A program made the position numbers and the translations under genes. A DNA stretch of 64,000 bases, taken from assembly GCF_933775445.1 (NCBI RefSeq), contig NC_065873.1, forward strand, positions 14,694,001 to 14,758,000, written 5' to 3'. The notes under the pieces were generated by a model. It searched no databases. It was given only the letters and a program-made list of their open reading frames with translations, and was not told the origin of the DNA. Each line of letters opens with the position of its first letter. Position 1 is the stretch's first letter. The DNA is from Argentina anserina (Eukaryota > Streptophyta > Magnoliopsida > Rosales > Rosaceae). Below are positions 47,470 through 60,350 of the stretch, one piece after another.

Positions 47470-49508
47470 TTAGTCAGGCAGTGCAGTTCCTCGCTCAAGA
47501 TTGTTCTTGATTTCCAATGTATATTTACCAAAGGCTCGCTCAATCTTCTTGTTAAAATGCTCGTTACGGTCATTGATTGAGTCAATATCCTTCTCATCAT
47601 GAAACCTCCTCCTTCTGCTGAATTTCTGTTTCTTCTCTTCCTGGTCCTTTAGTTCCTTAACCATCTTGTCAATTTTATCCTCTGAGACCTTTGGAGCCTG
47701 CACCATAAAATACAAATTTCGAGGTTAGAATCTGTCTCTAACTAGACTACCAGGAACAATCACTTATGATCAATAGAAAGTACCTTCCCATACTGAAGGC
47801 TGGAAGCTTCACGATAGAACTCCGGATCTTCTTCTTTCATCCTATTGTATTCTTCCAAGTCAATGTCGATATTTTTTGTTCGCTTTTTGTATGCATCATA
47901 CAATGTTTTCTGATTAAAAACTGTTCAAAAAGCATGTCAGCGTACTCCCAATTCATAGAGCTACAAGTGGATATAAAGAAAGATGTTCTAATCTACCAAA
48001 CTCTAACTGCAACAAGCAGGAGATAATTCCACTGTGCATATGACATGACATAGCCAAGTGAACTGAGAAAATGCCTGGCACAATATCCTACCATATTTTG
48101 TTACAAAATTTTAACCGTTCCTCCATCCAGGTTTAGATTTTCATTTGATCAACCATATTTAATCTAAACTACAACTCTTACAGATAACCTAAGGCAATTG
48201 ATCTCTGCATATTCTAGAACTCCAAGAACGAAGATTGGACTTGGCATCTTATATGAAATATGGCTAAAATTATGTTAGTACAGTGGAACATGGAACTCAT
48301 TTGTGTGGACCATCAGTGCCGAAAGAAATCAGAATGAACTAAAATAAATATAATATAAGTAATAAATAAGCTGAGTTCAAGGAGCATACCATCCCAGCCA
48401 TATGGAGCAGGATCCTTTTCCCATTTCTTGTACTTTGCCTCTGCCATCTCTTGTGTATCTAGCATGTAAGCGCTTTTCATATCCAAACCATTTGCATCAA
48501 GAAGTTTCCCAATTCTTTTTTTCCTCTCTTCAAGCCATTTCTGTTTAGAAATGCCCCTTGATTCTTGGGGAGGTTCCATCCTTTTCTTTTCAGCTGCAAT
48601 ATCTGTTTGATTTGCTTTTCTAGCCTTATTCTGCAGAATTTTTCGACAGTAAGTAAAAAACATAGTGAAAGTAATAGTTAAATAATCCAACCACTACTGT
48701 GACAATTAAGTCTATACATTTGATAGGGTCAGAGAACCTTACCATCTTCATCCTTAACTCCCACAACCTTTTCTTCCTCCCTGTGAACTTTGTGAAGTCT
48801 CCTTCCAGATTTTCCTCCTCCTCATCAACAGGAGGTTCATCTCCATCACCAGCATGTTCATCAGCCTCGGATGGTCTGTCTAGATCTTCCTCTTGTTGAG
48901 CAGTCTCCACTTTTGATTTGCCACTACCGCCACTAACTTGTACAGATTCTGGTGTAGGTGAGAAGATTCGGTTAAAATAAAGAAATAAAAATTACAGGAA
49001 ATAAGAATAGCTTATTAAGAGTTTCATCAAACAACAAAATCCCAGGTGTTCTAATCTAAAATTATAGCACGCATACTGTTAATACAAAGGGTAGAGTTGC
49101 AGTAGATCGATGAAGATCTCATATTAACGGAGCAGTAATAACATAAAAAATAGATAAACAAATCAAAGTCTTTCTCGATGCTCCCAAATAACAACTGAAG
49201 TTACAATAATCAATCTATAACCCCCTGAAGTTTTGCTCAACCTCTAATAAAAGCAGCTTCTGTAAAGCAATAGGCAGTTATGCAATTAAAAGGGAACTAC
49301 AAAAAAACCTGTCCTATACAAAAACAAGCACCATACAATTGATAACCTGAAAAAAAAAAGCCTCAAGAAAGTCCAGATGCTAACCTGATCGAGTTTGATC
49401 CAACCGAGCTTTGGTTTCAGCAATAACTTTGAAGCAAAACTCGCTGCATTCATGGTAGGGATTGGATGCATTCCGGCAATCCGGGTGCACTCTTCCTTCA
49501 TCCAACAT
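47470..49508 (-). CDS. SYF2: Pre-mRNA splicing factor SYF2 (GCIP-interacting p29)
   Basis: Coding exons on the minus strand are 49508-49385, 48948-48743, 48630-48390, 47920-47784 and 47697-47470; all introns are GT-AG and the product is 311 aa. The N-terminal ~41 residues carry the plant-specific motif GRVHPDCRNASNPYHECSEF. An acidic region follows (EEEENLEGDF), then the SYF2 domain from ~residue 100: FTGRKKRLWELRMKM, KQKWLEERKKRIG, APYGWDVFNQKTLYDAYKKR, DPEFYREASSLQYGK, FSRRRRFHDEKDIDSINDRN, ending IERAFGKYTLEIKNNLERGT. SYF2 is a component of the Prp19/NTC-associated spliceosome and acts in the nucleus. A non-coding first exon ends at 49870 and joins at 49552. The start at 49508 is the first in-frame ATG after that splice. 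Its exon 1 is homologous to exon 1 of the PEARLI-4 gene 10 kb away. Confidence 0.95.
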
Positions 49509-49870
49509 GATTCGTGTCGAATTTCGCCTCTTCCTGTATCCTACCTGAAACAAATACTCCGCCAATCAAAAACCTAACTTCCAATTTCAATCCTTTCGAC
49601 ATTGATTTAAAAATCCAATCTCTTCTAGTTTTTTCTAGCTTAGATATAACGAAGCCCTCAATCTACAGCATTAGTTCCAGAATCTAATTCCTAATCAAAG
49701 TTCCAATCTCAGAATCGAAGACGTGCAGGAATGAATAAACGACATGAACGACGAAATAATGGTGATTTCTGTGACCTAATTAGCAAAATTTGACGGAAAA
49801 ATTAACAGCAGAGATACAAATAAAAGAAGAAAAGAGTAAAGAGTAAAGAAGAGGAGAAGATTAACGAACC

Positions 49871-50214
49871 TGGGGTTGAACCGGCGAGGTGGGTTGGGTA
49901 GGGGTGTAGGGTTTAATACAAGAGATTTAGACAAGGAATAAGCGGATCAGGATTTAGGAGGAACAAAGTGGCTTACAACTCAAGCGCCAATCAAAAGTTA
50001 TTCATATATTCGCTTATATATCCGGGTAGGGTCTGGATTAACGAATATTGTAGGACATGCCCGATTACAGTGTTTTTTCCCCTTGTTTTTTTCTTTTGGT
50101 GAAAAGAATCACGACCGGCTTTAAATCTATTCAATGTTGTAGGATGTGTTACAGGAAAAACATATTACGTATCTCGTTAGACGTAAAAGACGAGAGGCGA
50201 TTAAGTCATTAGCA
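49871..50214 (-). promoter_or_regulatory. SYF2 leader exon and promoter region
   Basis: Sequence upstream of the leader-exon donor at 49870. The leader exon probably starts before ~49920, and core promoter elements are not evident to me. Confidence 0.3.
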
Positions 50215-50240
50215 TTAAATAGTTATCCTATAACATTTAG

Positions 50241-50281
<41 letters not shown>

Positions 50282-50367
50282 ATGCACGATGTAATTATAA
50301 TTGTAATACTTTCTTTATATAAAAGCATTATACAATAAGATGAGTACACTATTTCATTTTCCTTACA
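50215..50367 (+). repeat. LTR 3' end of old copia, with (ATT)n tract
   Basis: An (ATT)n microsatellite (50243-50280) and a TATATAAAAG motif (~50317) precede TTCCTTACA, followed immediately by ACGTTATCAGTAC, a tRNA-Met-type primer binding site often seen after the 5' LTR of copia elements. The LTR left edge is not resolved. Confidence 0.5.
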
Positions 50368-53300
50368 ACACGTTATCAGTACTTTATTTAACTTTACAGT
50401 TTTCAGGCCTAGAAAAATTCTGTTGAAAGAAAAGAATTTACAGAAAAGACAAAAAAAAAAAAACCAAATGCAGCAGAATTCATTTATGCCTTAGGGCACC
50501 TAGAAATCTTATCTGGGCACCTCGCCCATCTCCGATCTGCCACCATCGAAGCCGCCAGGTACACTAGTGCACCTCTTCGACTGTACCTTCTATCTCCATT
50601 GATCTCTAGAGACAGAAAGGCTCTACGATGTGGTCCAACTCGCTGCCAAGGCTTTTGAGCCATCGACGACACAACCCAGCTTCTTCGGTGCTCCATCTTT
50701 CCAAATCGGCGCGCCTCGACGATGTCACCCTTGCAAACCAACCTTGACGTCGTTCCCGAACGACTGACGCCGTGCTCGACCCAAATCAGCGACCTTGACT
50801 GAAGCCCAATTAACCTCAACGCCGTGCTTGATCTGGATCGGTGAGATAGATTGCAGCCCGTAGAAACCCAGCAGTTTGTGACGCGACCCAGACTGGTCAC
50901 TGATGACCCAGATCCCGAAGTTTTTCTCTTTCGACAGGCGTTATGACGACGCCTTACGCAAATATGCAGTTGTAGTCTTGCAGACCTCGACCCGGCCACC
51001 CACAACTAGGATCTTTCTATTCGACCCATGAAAAAAAAAGTTAAATTTACCTCTAACAGTAAAATTTGAAGGTAATTTTCAGAAATTATCTGACAATTAA
51101 TAATAATTACAACTCGGTATATGCTATTTTATGAAAATTAAATAGCAATCTGATTTATTAGTTTTACAATAAGAGTATTTACTTTTGTTACTCAAAGATA
51201 AATTAAATTAGACTTGTATAGTTACAAGTGACTAATCATTTACATATAGTTGTTTTTGCATGTGACTAATTAATTGTCATTCACAATGGAATTGTGAGAG
51301 CAACCATTTCACATGACGATCAAATTCGATGTATGTAAGAACAACTGTATTATATGCAGTTTATTTGACAAACTTACAAGTAAGATTTAAATTAGTGTTG
51401 CCACTGTTATTAAATTTCATTCATATACATGAAATTATACATGTTACATGAGTAAAGTAGTCTCTAAATATCATGACATGTTAGATGCTATGCAGATTTA
51501 AATTTATTTTTAAATTTAATTGCTTAGCATGTAATTGAATCATAATGCTATGATTTACGTTTTAAGCATTATATTTATACATGGTCTTTGGCACGAGTAC
51601 AATAATTGACTTAGTTTTGTTAATTATGTAACCATGTTAAAAGCTATGTTGTACTTGTTATACATGCTATGCCTATGTTAATTATTTTATTTAGCATGTT
51701 ATATGAAATAAGCATAACCATGATAATGAAATCTCATGAGCATAATATGAAAATGGACAAACCTATCATTGTGATAAAGTAGTTTCACAAAGCTTTGAAA
51801 AATACGACTATTGAAATTATTGGTCTTGCAATCCAATTTGTATTTCTTAGAAATGAAGAACTTGTATGACTTTACTATGATAATGCAAGTTTATAAAGCT
51901 CCAAAGTGACCATAATGTATCTTGGTATGTTTAATTTTCGTGTATGTCTATTTAAAGTTTTAATTAGACTTCTACACTAATAAGTCTCGTACTCTATCTA
52001 CAATTGGTTAAACCAACACAACATATATTGGACTCTAAAGAATTTGAGTACTAACCCCCCCTGCAAGCCAGCTAAGGCTCAACAATGATTGAATTATGCA
52101 AACATGTTTCCTGCAAGGCTGCAAGTAGTTTGGAAGCGTAATTAAAACCTTGAATGAAAAGTAAGGTCTCTTAGGACAAAGAAATTTTCCGAAAACGAAC
52201 TTTGCATAATATGGCAGTAATAACGCCAAAGCAAAGGGCAATTACTATGAACATATAGTTTCATACAAACTGATAAATGACAATTGATACCAATGTACCG
52301 TGTGACAAAAAGGTATAATGGATATGACATGAGCAATGGAGCTTCTTATTACGAAATAAATATAGAATGATGAGAATACGATGATTTGAAGTATATTCAA
52401 TATCAAACAACATGATATAAAAATAATCTCAATTCAAAAAAGCGATAAGAATCTAGCTTAATTGATGAAGTTTTCAGACTTTTATTATAGTTTGCCCTTA
52501 CTTTTTCCAAGATATTGTAATGGTTGTTATGCTTAAAATTTAAATAGACTTTAGTATTGAAGTATATTTGGATTGGATAAGACATTGATGCAATCGTTGA
52601 CATACAACTAAGGTTATGAATTTTTTCTCAATGAATTGAGAATATTCGAACATTAATTAAGATATACGTGGTTCGATTTTCACTATTTTGACTTTGTGAA
52701 GTACGCATAAAGTAAAACAACTTCACAAAATATTAGTATGACATGAATAACTAAATGCAAAGAAATGCATCATGCGATCCCCACAGTAGTAGTAATGAAG
52801 AACAATAGTACTCTATATGTGGATATAACTAATAATATAAATAAAGATTAGTCATTTCTACTCCTTCGGGATTCATAATGTACATACCTCATGGAAAGGA
52901 GATATCGTTTTGCGATTCTATCAAATTACTCTTAAAGTATTTGGGTTTACATTTCATTTTCATGTCTTAACTATATACTTCATTGGCACTTTATGTAACA
53001 AGAGCATACAAGAGACAATTGAACACTCATAAGTTTTAAATATTATGTCAACGACTATTCCATGTGAAAAGAATTAGTGAGATTACAATTGACTTCCTTT
53101 GCCTTATCTCTAATGACTACGGATGTAACCGAGTAATAAAGAAGTTTTTTTGTCTATCTAGCTGTTATATGTAACTGCTTAATGAATCTAACAATGTCAA
53201 AAGAAATTGACCTTCAGAATTTTGACATATTTGGGCTTTGACACGATTCACTGGGATACTCAGGTCGTGATATGTACGTCTGTATATTTAAATAATTACA

Positions 53301-55320
53301 TACAGAAACTCGTGTTTTGGATAAATAGAAGCAAGAACAAAATAAACAAAGAACTGTAAAAATTCTTAAAATATAATTTTATGGAGGAATTGAAGATGTG
53401 ATTTCATTCCCATATTTCGTCACCCCCCCTCAGGCTAAACCGTGAAATGTTTAATGCACAAGTATATACACTAAATCTATATTATGTTTTTTTATGTCCA
53501 TTGTGATTACATGTGTAAAGCTAATGATTCAAAGCCTATCACTTCAAGAAATTAGGATTGAGACCATCATATGCAAGGGACACATGTATTCTCATTATGT
53601 TCAAACATTGAATCCAACGAAAATTATGTGGATTAATTCAACCGACTTGCAGACACCTTAAATATTTTATGGTGTTGGTTGATGTGTCGACACGCTGGTC
53701 ACGTGTCATCATACTATGCACTACTCAAACTAATGCTGATTATGCTAATTACAAACCCATTTGGTCTCACGAAAAATGACTACATTAATATTCTTAATAG
53801 TGGTAATGCACACTAAAATTTATGTTTAGGGTAATATAATTTTTACATACACATCCTCTTATTAACTGCCCGACCATCACCATCATCATTGTAAAAGGAA
53901 TTATAATCCATGATATCGAAGGATCGAAATCCTTGAGCTTGCCAGATTGACACGGATCTACAATCCTTGAGCTCAACTAGATTAACCTACGTGCCAAATT
54001 GCGACGCCACATCGCATAATGGTAAAGCTCATTAATGTGAATAAGTGTTCTTATTGGAAACGAGAATCCTAATAGTCTGCCATATTGCAACCTTGACAAG
54101 TGATCTATTTTTCCGCTAGATATGATGAATATCACTTTGATGAGACAATCCTCCCGTCGTTAAAGGGAGATAAGAACAAAGAATGTTCAATTTGGACCGA
54201 CATGATTTGTCGTGGTTTGTCCCCACTATGTCTCATCTTGATCCCCACTATTCCACAAGTGATGAGATCACAGATATTAGCTGCAAATATGCTTGCAAAG
54301 TTCAGTGTCCTAAGAAGAGGACATGACACCACCTAAGAGGAATTTGGCATTGTGTCACCACCATAAATGGTGGCATGGTGTCACCATTAAGTGGCATAAA
54401 TGGTGTCACAGGCTGTGGCTTTCCAAAGAAGAGGGGGAGACCACCTTATGTTCGATTTATACTCGATTAAAGGAAGAAAACAAGTTTGACAGAATTGGAT
54501 CCATTGATCCATAATCTCAAATCCGCCTCATAAGAATTCCTAGATTTTGGTTATCACTGGGGGGACGGCTCAGATGTTAGAACAAACTCTTTGCAAATAC
54601 AGAGATATCTACAAATACAAACCATATGAGTATGTAGAATATTGAGTCTTGATATCGAACCACACTTCGTTGAGAAATACCAACGTAGTAACTTTGGCCT
54701 AAAGGAAAGAAGCGGTCTAGCATGAACTAAGGTTCACTAACAAAGAGATAGATATTTGGGCAGGTGAAGCCGACACCGCAAGTGTAAACCCTATCATATA
54801 TCTTTGTTAGGATGTGTGTGAGAATTAAGAGTATAAACTCACCTTATAGCACAAGGTCTCTCATTAACGCATTAGAATCGACTACAAGAAGAGTTTCATT
54901 TGTAATGGACCACAATGAGATATTCTCGTAATGGATGTCATTGCATTCCGCTACTTTATCAGTTTATTAGTTTTCAAAAAACTGACACACGCAACTTATA
55001 AATGTTGTACTAAGATATCTCTATGGGGATCAAAATTAAGAGATATACATGAAAGTCATAGAACAAACTTTATCCACCCAAGAAATGATTCTACACCGCA
55101 CAGTCTTTCGATGAACTAAAAAGATGTCGCCATTACAAATCCTAAGTTGAGAATGAAAAAGATTCTTGGGCCAATCTCAAAAATAGATCTTGAGGACTAT
55201 AATATTGATGATTAATCATCAATCGGCTTTAGACACTCTAAAGGTTAAAAGTGAGGTTTCTATAACTCATATTATAAGTCGAAGTCTTTAAAGATATATC
55301 CGTTTTCGTCTAAAAAAAGG
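50368..55320 (+). pseudogene. Heavily decayed Ty1/copia internal region
   Basis: After the primer site comes a GC-rich leader (50480-51010) and long AT-rich eroded sequence where gag-protease should be. Integrase-like residues appear at ~53665-53770 (VLVDVSTRWS followed by a diverged stretch). The C-terminal integrase/hinge block is clear at 54120-54340 (YDEYHFDETILPSLKGDKN, LAANMLAKF, RRGHDTT). A further block at ~54640-54700 (SLDIEPHFVEKYQRSNF) and faint RT similarity (IYMKV-like) at ~55040 follow. Many stops and frameshifts show it is old and dead. Order and strand are consistent with one element lying between SYF2 and the PEARLI-4 gene. No intact gene was found within it. Confidence 0.75.
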
Positions 55321-55554
55321 ATGACAAATAAGTGTTGGGAAATGAGATTCCTTATACAAGTGCAAAGATGTATTATTGCACTTAACACAATATGCAAGAC
55401 TTGATATTTCATTTGTTGTATAGTTTTGCGCCCACGCAATAACAATAATATCATAGGTGGTTTTACTTTCAGTTTTGTATTTAAATTACAATAATATCCT
55501 TTATACATTAGATTCAATTTTCTGAAAAGTTGATAAACTAAAAGTTTTTTTGGT

Positions 55555-55605
55555 AGTTCAAAAATTTAACCATTGAAATCTCTTTCTTGCTTTATTAATA
55601 TAAGA
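55555..55605 (-). mobile_element. Possible Helitron 5' terminus
   Basis: On the minus strand, after a host A: TCTTATATTAATAAAGCAAG followed by AAAGAGATTTCAATGG and TTTTTGAACTA. This resembles the 5' end of the Helitron in TOL intron 5 over about 45 bp. I did not find the CTAG 3' end to the left, so the extent is unknown. Confidence 0.4.
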
Positions 55606-56624
55606 TGTAGACCTTCGTCGTTTCCTTCAATAATTCTCATTTATACATGTTTATGTTTGAACATTGAATGACAGATGATAAAACAGCCAAGCTGGATGTG
55701 TCGATAGGAAGCTCTTGTGTTCCAAGCTTTCAAAAGCTAGACAGAAAAATAGCATAACTCATTCTCAGTTGTGGAGCCTTTCACTCCCAAGTATCCAAGC
55801 TGAACACATGACTTGTACTCTTGTAACATGAGCTGCATGGCACAGTGGATAGATCTTAAGTTTCAAGTACAAAATGACACAATAAACTAGTTTTAACTTC
55901 AACCTCGAGGTTCTTTATCAAGACTATTTTTGTTGCTTACGGATTCTGTACATAAATTAACAAGAATAAGGACTTGTAACCTAGAAGATCAACCTTGCAC
56001 AACAAATGGAGTTAAATAGATAGATCTGACGAATTTTAGCCAGAAACCGGCAACAAAGTGGATTGATGAAGAGATTATTAACATCAATACACAGAGGCTG
56101 GACTTGACATGAAAGCGATAGAAACTATTGCAGGAGAATGATACATTATGCTAGTACAGTCAAAAGTACAAGTACAAGAAGCGGTTCAACTTTTCCTAGT
56201 GAAGCACGGAAAGAATTGACATACCATATAACCATAATATAAATGCACAAGACAGCCACACCAGTGTCATAAAAACATGTGAAGAAACCTAGAAAATGAA
56301 GCAAATGAGTTGTGGCTTACTATGTCAACACTCTCCCAGTCTCCCCCAAGTTTGCTCTTAACAATAGTACAAGACTGGGAATTAGTAGAAGCTTTCTTCT
56401 AGCTCCTTCATGTTCAACACAATGGAAGCAAAAAATAACTTACAGAAGAACTTGGCATGACTAGTAAGTACTAAGTACCACACTGAGAAGGGCAGACACC
56501 CCAATTTAAAAGCTACAGAGTATAAGAGGATGTTATGGGCTAGTTTCACTTTTCACCCTTTAAAACATTCATATAGAACTTCTATCTATAACTGATTACA
56601 GGCTTTCCAGCTTGTGCAGTAACC
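55606..56624 (-). other. PEARLI-4 gene 3' flank
   Basis: AT-rich, no second gene. The 3' UTR of the minus-strand gene probably covers ~56624-56400. Confidence 0.35.
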
Positions 56625-59600
56625 TCACAAGACCTTGTCCAACAATGGTTTGCTTTGAAGAATTTCAACTTTGGACTTCATTTTACTAACAGCCTCACCC
56701 AAACTAGATGATTTGAGCTCAAGCTCTCTCAGATTGGCTCTGGTTTCAGAAACTTGCTTCTTGGCATCAGCAACCTCCTTTTCTTTCAGAGCCAAAGCCT
56801 CCATTTGAGATTCTAGTTCTTTCCTTATGGATTCAATGTCTCGATCACAGTTAGCCTTTGCTACTTCGAATGCTCGATGCTGACTCATGAGATCAATGGA
56901 TTCCGCGCATTCATTGAGCATGAGACGAAGCCAAGCAACATCCATTCCTGATGATTCTACATCCTTAAGCATAGCCGACATTTCTTTGAGTTTTGACCTT
57001 GTCAGCTGGTTCACTGAAGTGCGTTTCAACTCTTGAACCACATAGCACACGCACTCAAGGTAATAAGAACGAATGACAATTGATTCCAGTTGACAGCTTG
57101 CTGCTATGTCACCGTACTTATCAAAGATAGACTGTAGAATGGAAGATAAGCTTCCTTTCACACGGTACTTTCCCACGGATACACTGGAATCAGAATTAAC
57201 AGATTGTGCATCTTCATCATCACTCTCTTCAAAAATATGGGGAGTACCTGAGACACTGAAGCTTCTTTTTTCTGAAGGTGGGTCAGTGGCACCTTCCCCA
57301 GCCTTGTGCATTGGGAGAGAAATAGATGGGGTCATTTTGTTAATTCCAGATGTAGGCATTACACCAGAGGACTGGTTTTGTTGCTTGTTCAAAGATGCAT
57401 CTTTTACTGTAGCAAGTGGTCCAGAATAAGAATTATAGTCACCATTCTCTAATTTTACAGCAGGTACATTCTCAAGCTCTTCTTGAGGCTTTGGTTCAGA
57501 TCCCTGCTTTCTGCGGCCGAATATAAGATCATCAAGGGTGGAGCCTGCAATTAAAATTGATAATAAATTAGACAAATGAAACATGTACGTTCAGCTATAT
57601 GTGCATGGAGGTGGAGGATGGTTGAATAGACAATCCACAATCTGTCAAATGCAAGAAGACGTATACTCACCATTCCCTACATTCACAATTTCATTAGATG
57701 GTGACAAGGGAGAACCAGATGGATTGACAGCACCTTGACCTGATCCATTGTCAAGCTCTTCACGGGGCTTTGGCTCAGCTACTGGCTTTCTTCTGCCAAA
57801 TATAGGATCATCAAGGGGAGAGCCTGCAATTAAAATGAGTAAATAAATGAGTAAATGAGTAAATAAATACGTCCGCAAGTGGGCAGAAATTTCATGCCCA
57901 CCATTTTCTATTTTCAGTTTTTCAGGAAATGACAAAGGACCAATAGCAACAGGTTTTCCATTCTCATGCTCTTCAACAGGCCTTGGTTGGGAGACTGGCT
58001 TTCTTTTTCCAAATACAGGATCATCAAGGACAGACCCTGAGTAAAAAAGACGATAAATTAGAAAAGGAAGCATTGTTATCTATGCGTCTCTGTGTATACA
58101 AGCATCCAAAGTGGATAATAAAAGAAAACAGATCTCCAGTAGCCAGGTGGAACAGGATTTATGCTTACCAGTCTCCATTTTCACCTTGTCCTTAGCTGGG
58201 GATGACCGACTGTCATATGGATAAACCACACTACGGTCAGATACATTCTGAAGATCTTGAGGAGTGTTTGGTCGGGATTTCTCTTTCCGTCCACCCAATA
58301 TAGGAACATCAAGAATGGAGCCTGCTGCCATTAAAATAGCCATTGGAGATTAGAAACTAGAAATGATAAAATTCCATACATATTATGTGCAAGGCCAGTA
58401 TATCAGACGAATGAATAAATAAGTCCACTATCTCTTTAGTGGCTTCTCCTGACAGGAACTCTGGTGCAATATGTTTCAATGAAAGAACTTTTCCATCTAG
58501 AACATCAGCCATTTCTATGCCATCAAAGAAGCTAAAAATTTTGATACCACACTGACTACGAATTCATAGTGCCCTTCGTCTTGGTTGGAAGTACTCTAGG
58601 TTTTTGGTACAATACACAGCAGCATCCCCAGAAAGACGAAGGAAAGCCATGGCTACTTTACAATATCTTTTCTGGAGAGACATTATAACTGTACTCAAGG
58701 AGGAGAAAATTTGAAAGTTGGCACAGCTTCCAGACATTTTATTTTTCAAATTAATTCGATTAGAGGTAAATGAAATTTGTTCATTCTTTACAATCTATAT
58801 CTCTCTACGAACTGCTTGTTTTTCTATGTCGTTAATTTGTTACTGAAGTTAATGGGAATATGTATAAGATTACTTAGCCCAGTCTACTAAGAAGTTACCA
58901 CACATAAAAATTGGAGAAAAACCTGATTCTTTTATATCTGCACGAGCTTCAGCACCACCAGTTATTTTCGGAAAAGACTGACCAGATTGATGGTAAGGAT
59001 TAGATGCTCTAGTTGCATCCACTCTTCTCTCTCCAGCCATCTTTTTGTTGAACTCACCGCCTTTTATATCCCCACCATTATCTTTAAAAGAAAACAAAAA
59101 GACCTAAACTTTCAAACCTATGATCGAAAATTGTTAAATGTAAGAACCCTTCGAAGCAAGAATCTCCGAATCCATAATTCACTATGATGAACACTCTTTA
59201 CACCAATAATTAACTACATCTCAAATACCTACTATTTCTTATCAATCAAGATAGTAAAGCACACATGCTAAATAGAGTCTACAACAAAACACAGTTACTG
59301 ACTGAATATCAAAAATCAAAAACATATGAAGTGCATTCCACTGAGGAACAGGTATGCACGTTGTAGACAACCCGGTCCCAATCCAGATTAAAAATTCATC
59401 TTTGTTTAAAGTGCCGAAGCATTTCTAACAGAAATAAAATAATGCTTGCATATAAAAACTTCAGTAAGAAAAAGTTGCTGACATAGTTTCTGAACCAAAT
59501 AAGAACATGGGGCAGTCTGGTAATGAGTTTTAGGTAGGCACTTAATAAAAGAGAAGAAAAGAAAGTGGGTGGGAGAAGACAAAAAGAACAAGTTAAAATC

Positions 59601-59746
59601 GGACAAGGAATCAAACAGTAACCTGTTTTCTTCTTATTCTTCTTGCCTTTCCCTTCTGCAATCTTTCTCAGGCAATTTTCAGTGCATTCATGGTATGGAT
59701 TCGCAACGTTTACGCAATCAGGGTGCACTCTTCCTATCAAAGCCAT
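56625..59746 (-). CDS. PEARLI-4 domain protein with repeated LDD-P-FG-RK modules
   Basis: Coding exons on the minus strand are 59746-59623, 59081-58923, 58321-58169, 58036-57902, 57823-57671 and 57544-56625 (547 aa, all GT-AG). Exon 1 encodes GRVHPDCVNVANPYHECTEN, a motif shared with SYF2. Exon 2 has a diverged second copy (RASNPYHQSGQSFPKI). Exons 3-5 and the start of exon 6 each encode one module of the form GS-LDDP-FG-RK followed by a P-rich and acidic stretch. Residues ~368-547 form the PEARLI-4 domain with a long coiled coil (MEALALKEKEVADAKKQVSE). PEARLI-4 proteins are called phospholipase-like by name, but no lipase active site is visible and the function is not established. Exons 1-5 all end in phase 1. 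A leader intron runs from 60234 to 59778. The start is the only ATG before the conserved motif. Confidence 0.9.
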
Positions 59747-60350
59747 CTCTTTCTCTCAGTTGAATTCACCAACAACCCTGAAAATAAGAATTCCAATCAA
59801 GTTTATATAACCAATTTCAAAGAACCAACACATAAATAAAAATTAGCCTCCAAGTTATAATCAAGATTTCAAGAACAAAACTTTGCACTCAAAATTGATT
59901 AAAGACAACAACTTTCATCATCAGGCAATCAATCAAAGCAAAACCAATTCAACGAGTTAGCTGCTGTGGGCTTTTCATATGATAAAACTTATACCAAAAG
60001 CCATGACAGAAATACAAGTCTCCACCTTTCATCATCAAACAAACAGAGCACAATAAACCCAATACATGCAGGTACTGATTCAGCCTAATGTCTGAAACTT
60101 TCTCCTCACCCACGACAAACTCAATCATGAGTTTCAAGAATTCAACAAAACCCAACAAGTTTCACAAAGAAAACCAACAACATACCAGCGCAACACAAAG
60201 AGTCGGAGCAAACAAAACGAAATGGGTTTCTTACCTGGTAGGCGATTATGGAACCCAAAAATGCAAACTGAGAAGCAGATATGAGTTGGTGGAGATAGAG
60301 AGCAGTCTAGTTTTGACTATGGTGGATTGGTGGTGATGAGTTTGTGAGTT
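59747..60350 (-). promoter_or_regulatory. PEARLI-4 gene leader and 5' intron
   Basis: The minus strand shows leader sequence ending CTACCAG followed by GTAAGAAACC (donor at 60234) and an acceptor TTTTCAG before GGTTGTTGG at 59777, giving a 5' UTR intron of ~457 bp. The leader start is probably near 60300-60350. Confidence 0.55.

Noticed and set aside
50484..51005. 173-codon open frame on the minus strand, rich in Arg and Ser
   Set aside because: It lies antisense within the GC-rich leader of the old copia element. Composition (Arg/Ser/Gly-rich) is what GC-rich DNA gives by chance in an off-frame, and no domain is visible.
55420..55605. Complete Helitron ending at a TTGCG...CGCAA hairpin near 55428
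   Set aside because: The hairpin is present, but no CTRR end follows it at the expected distance, so only a possible 5' terminus is listed.
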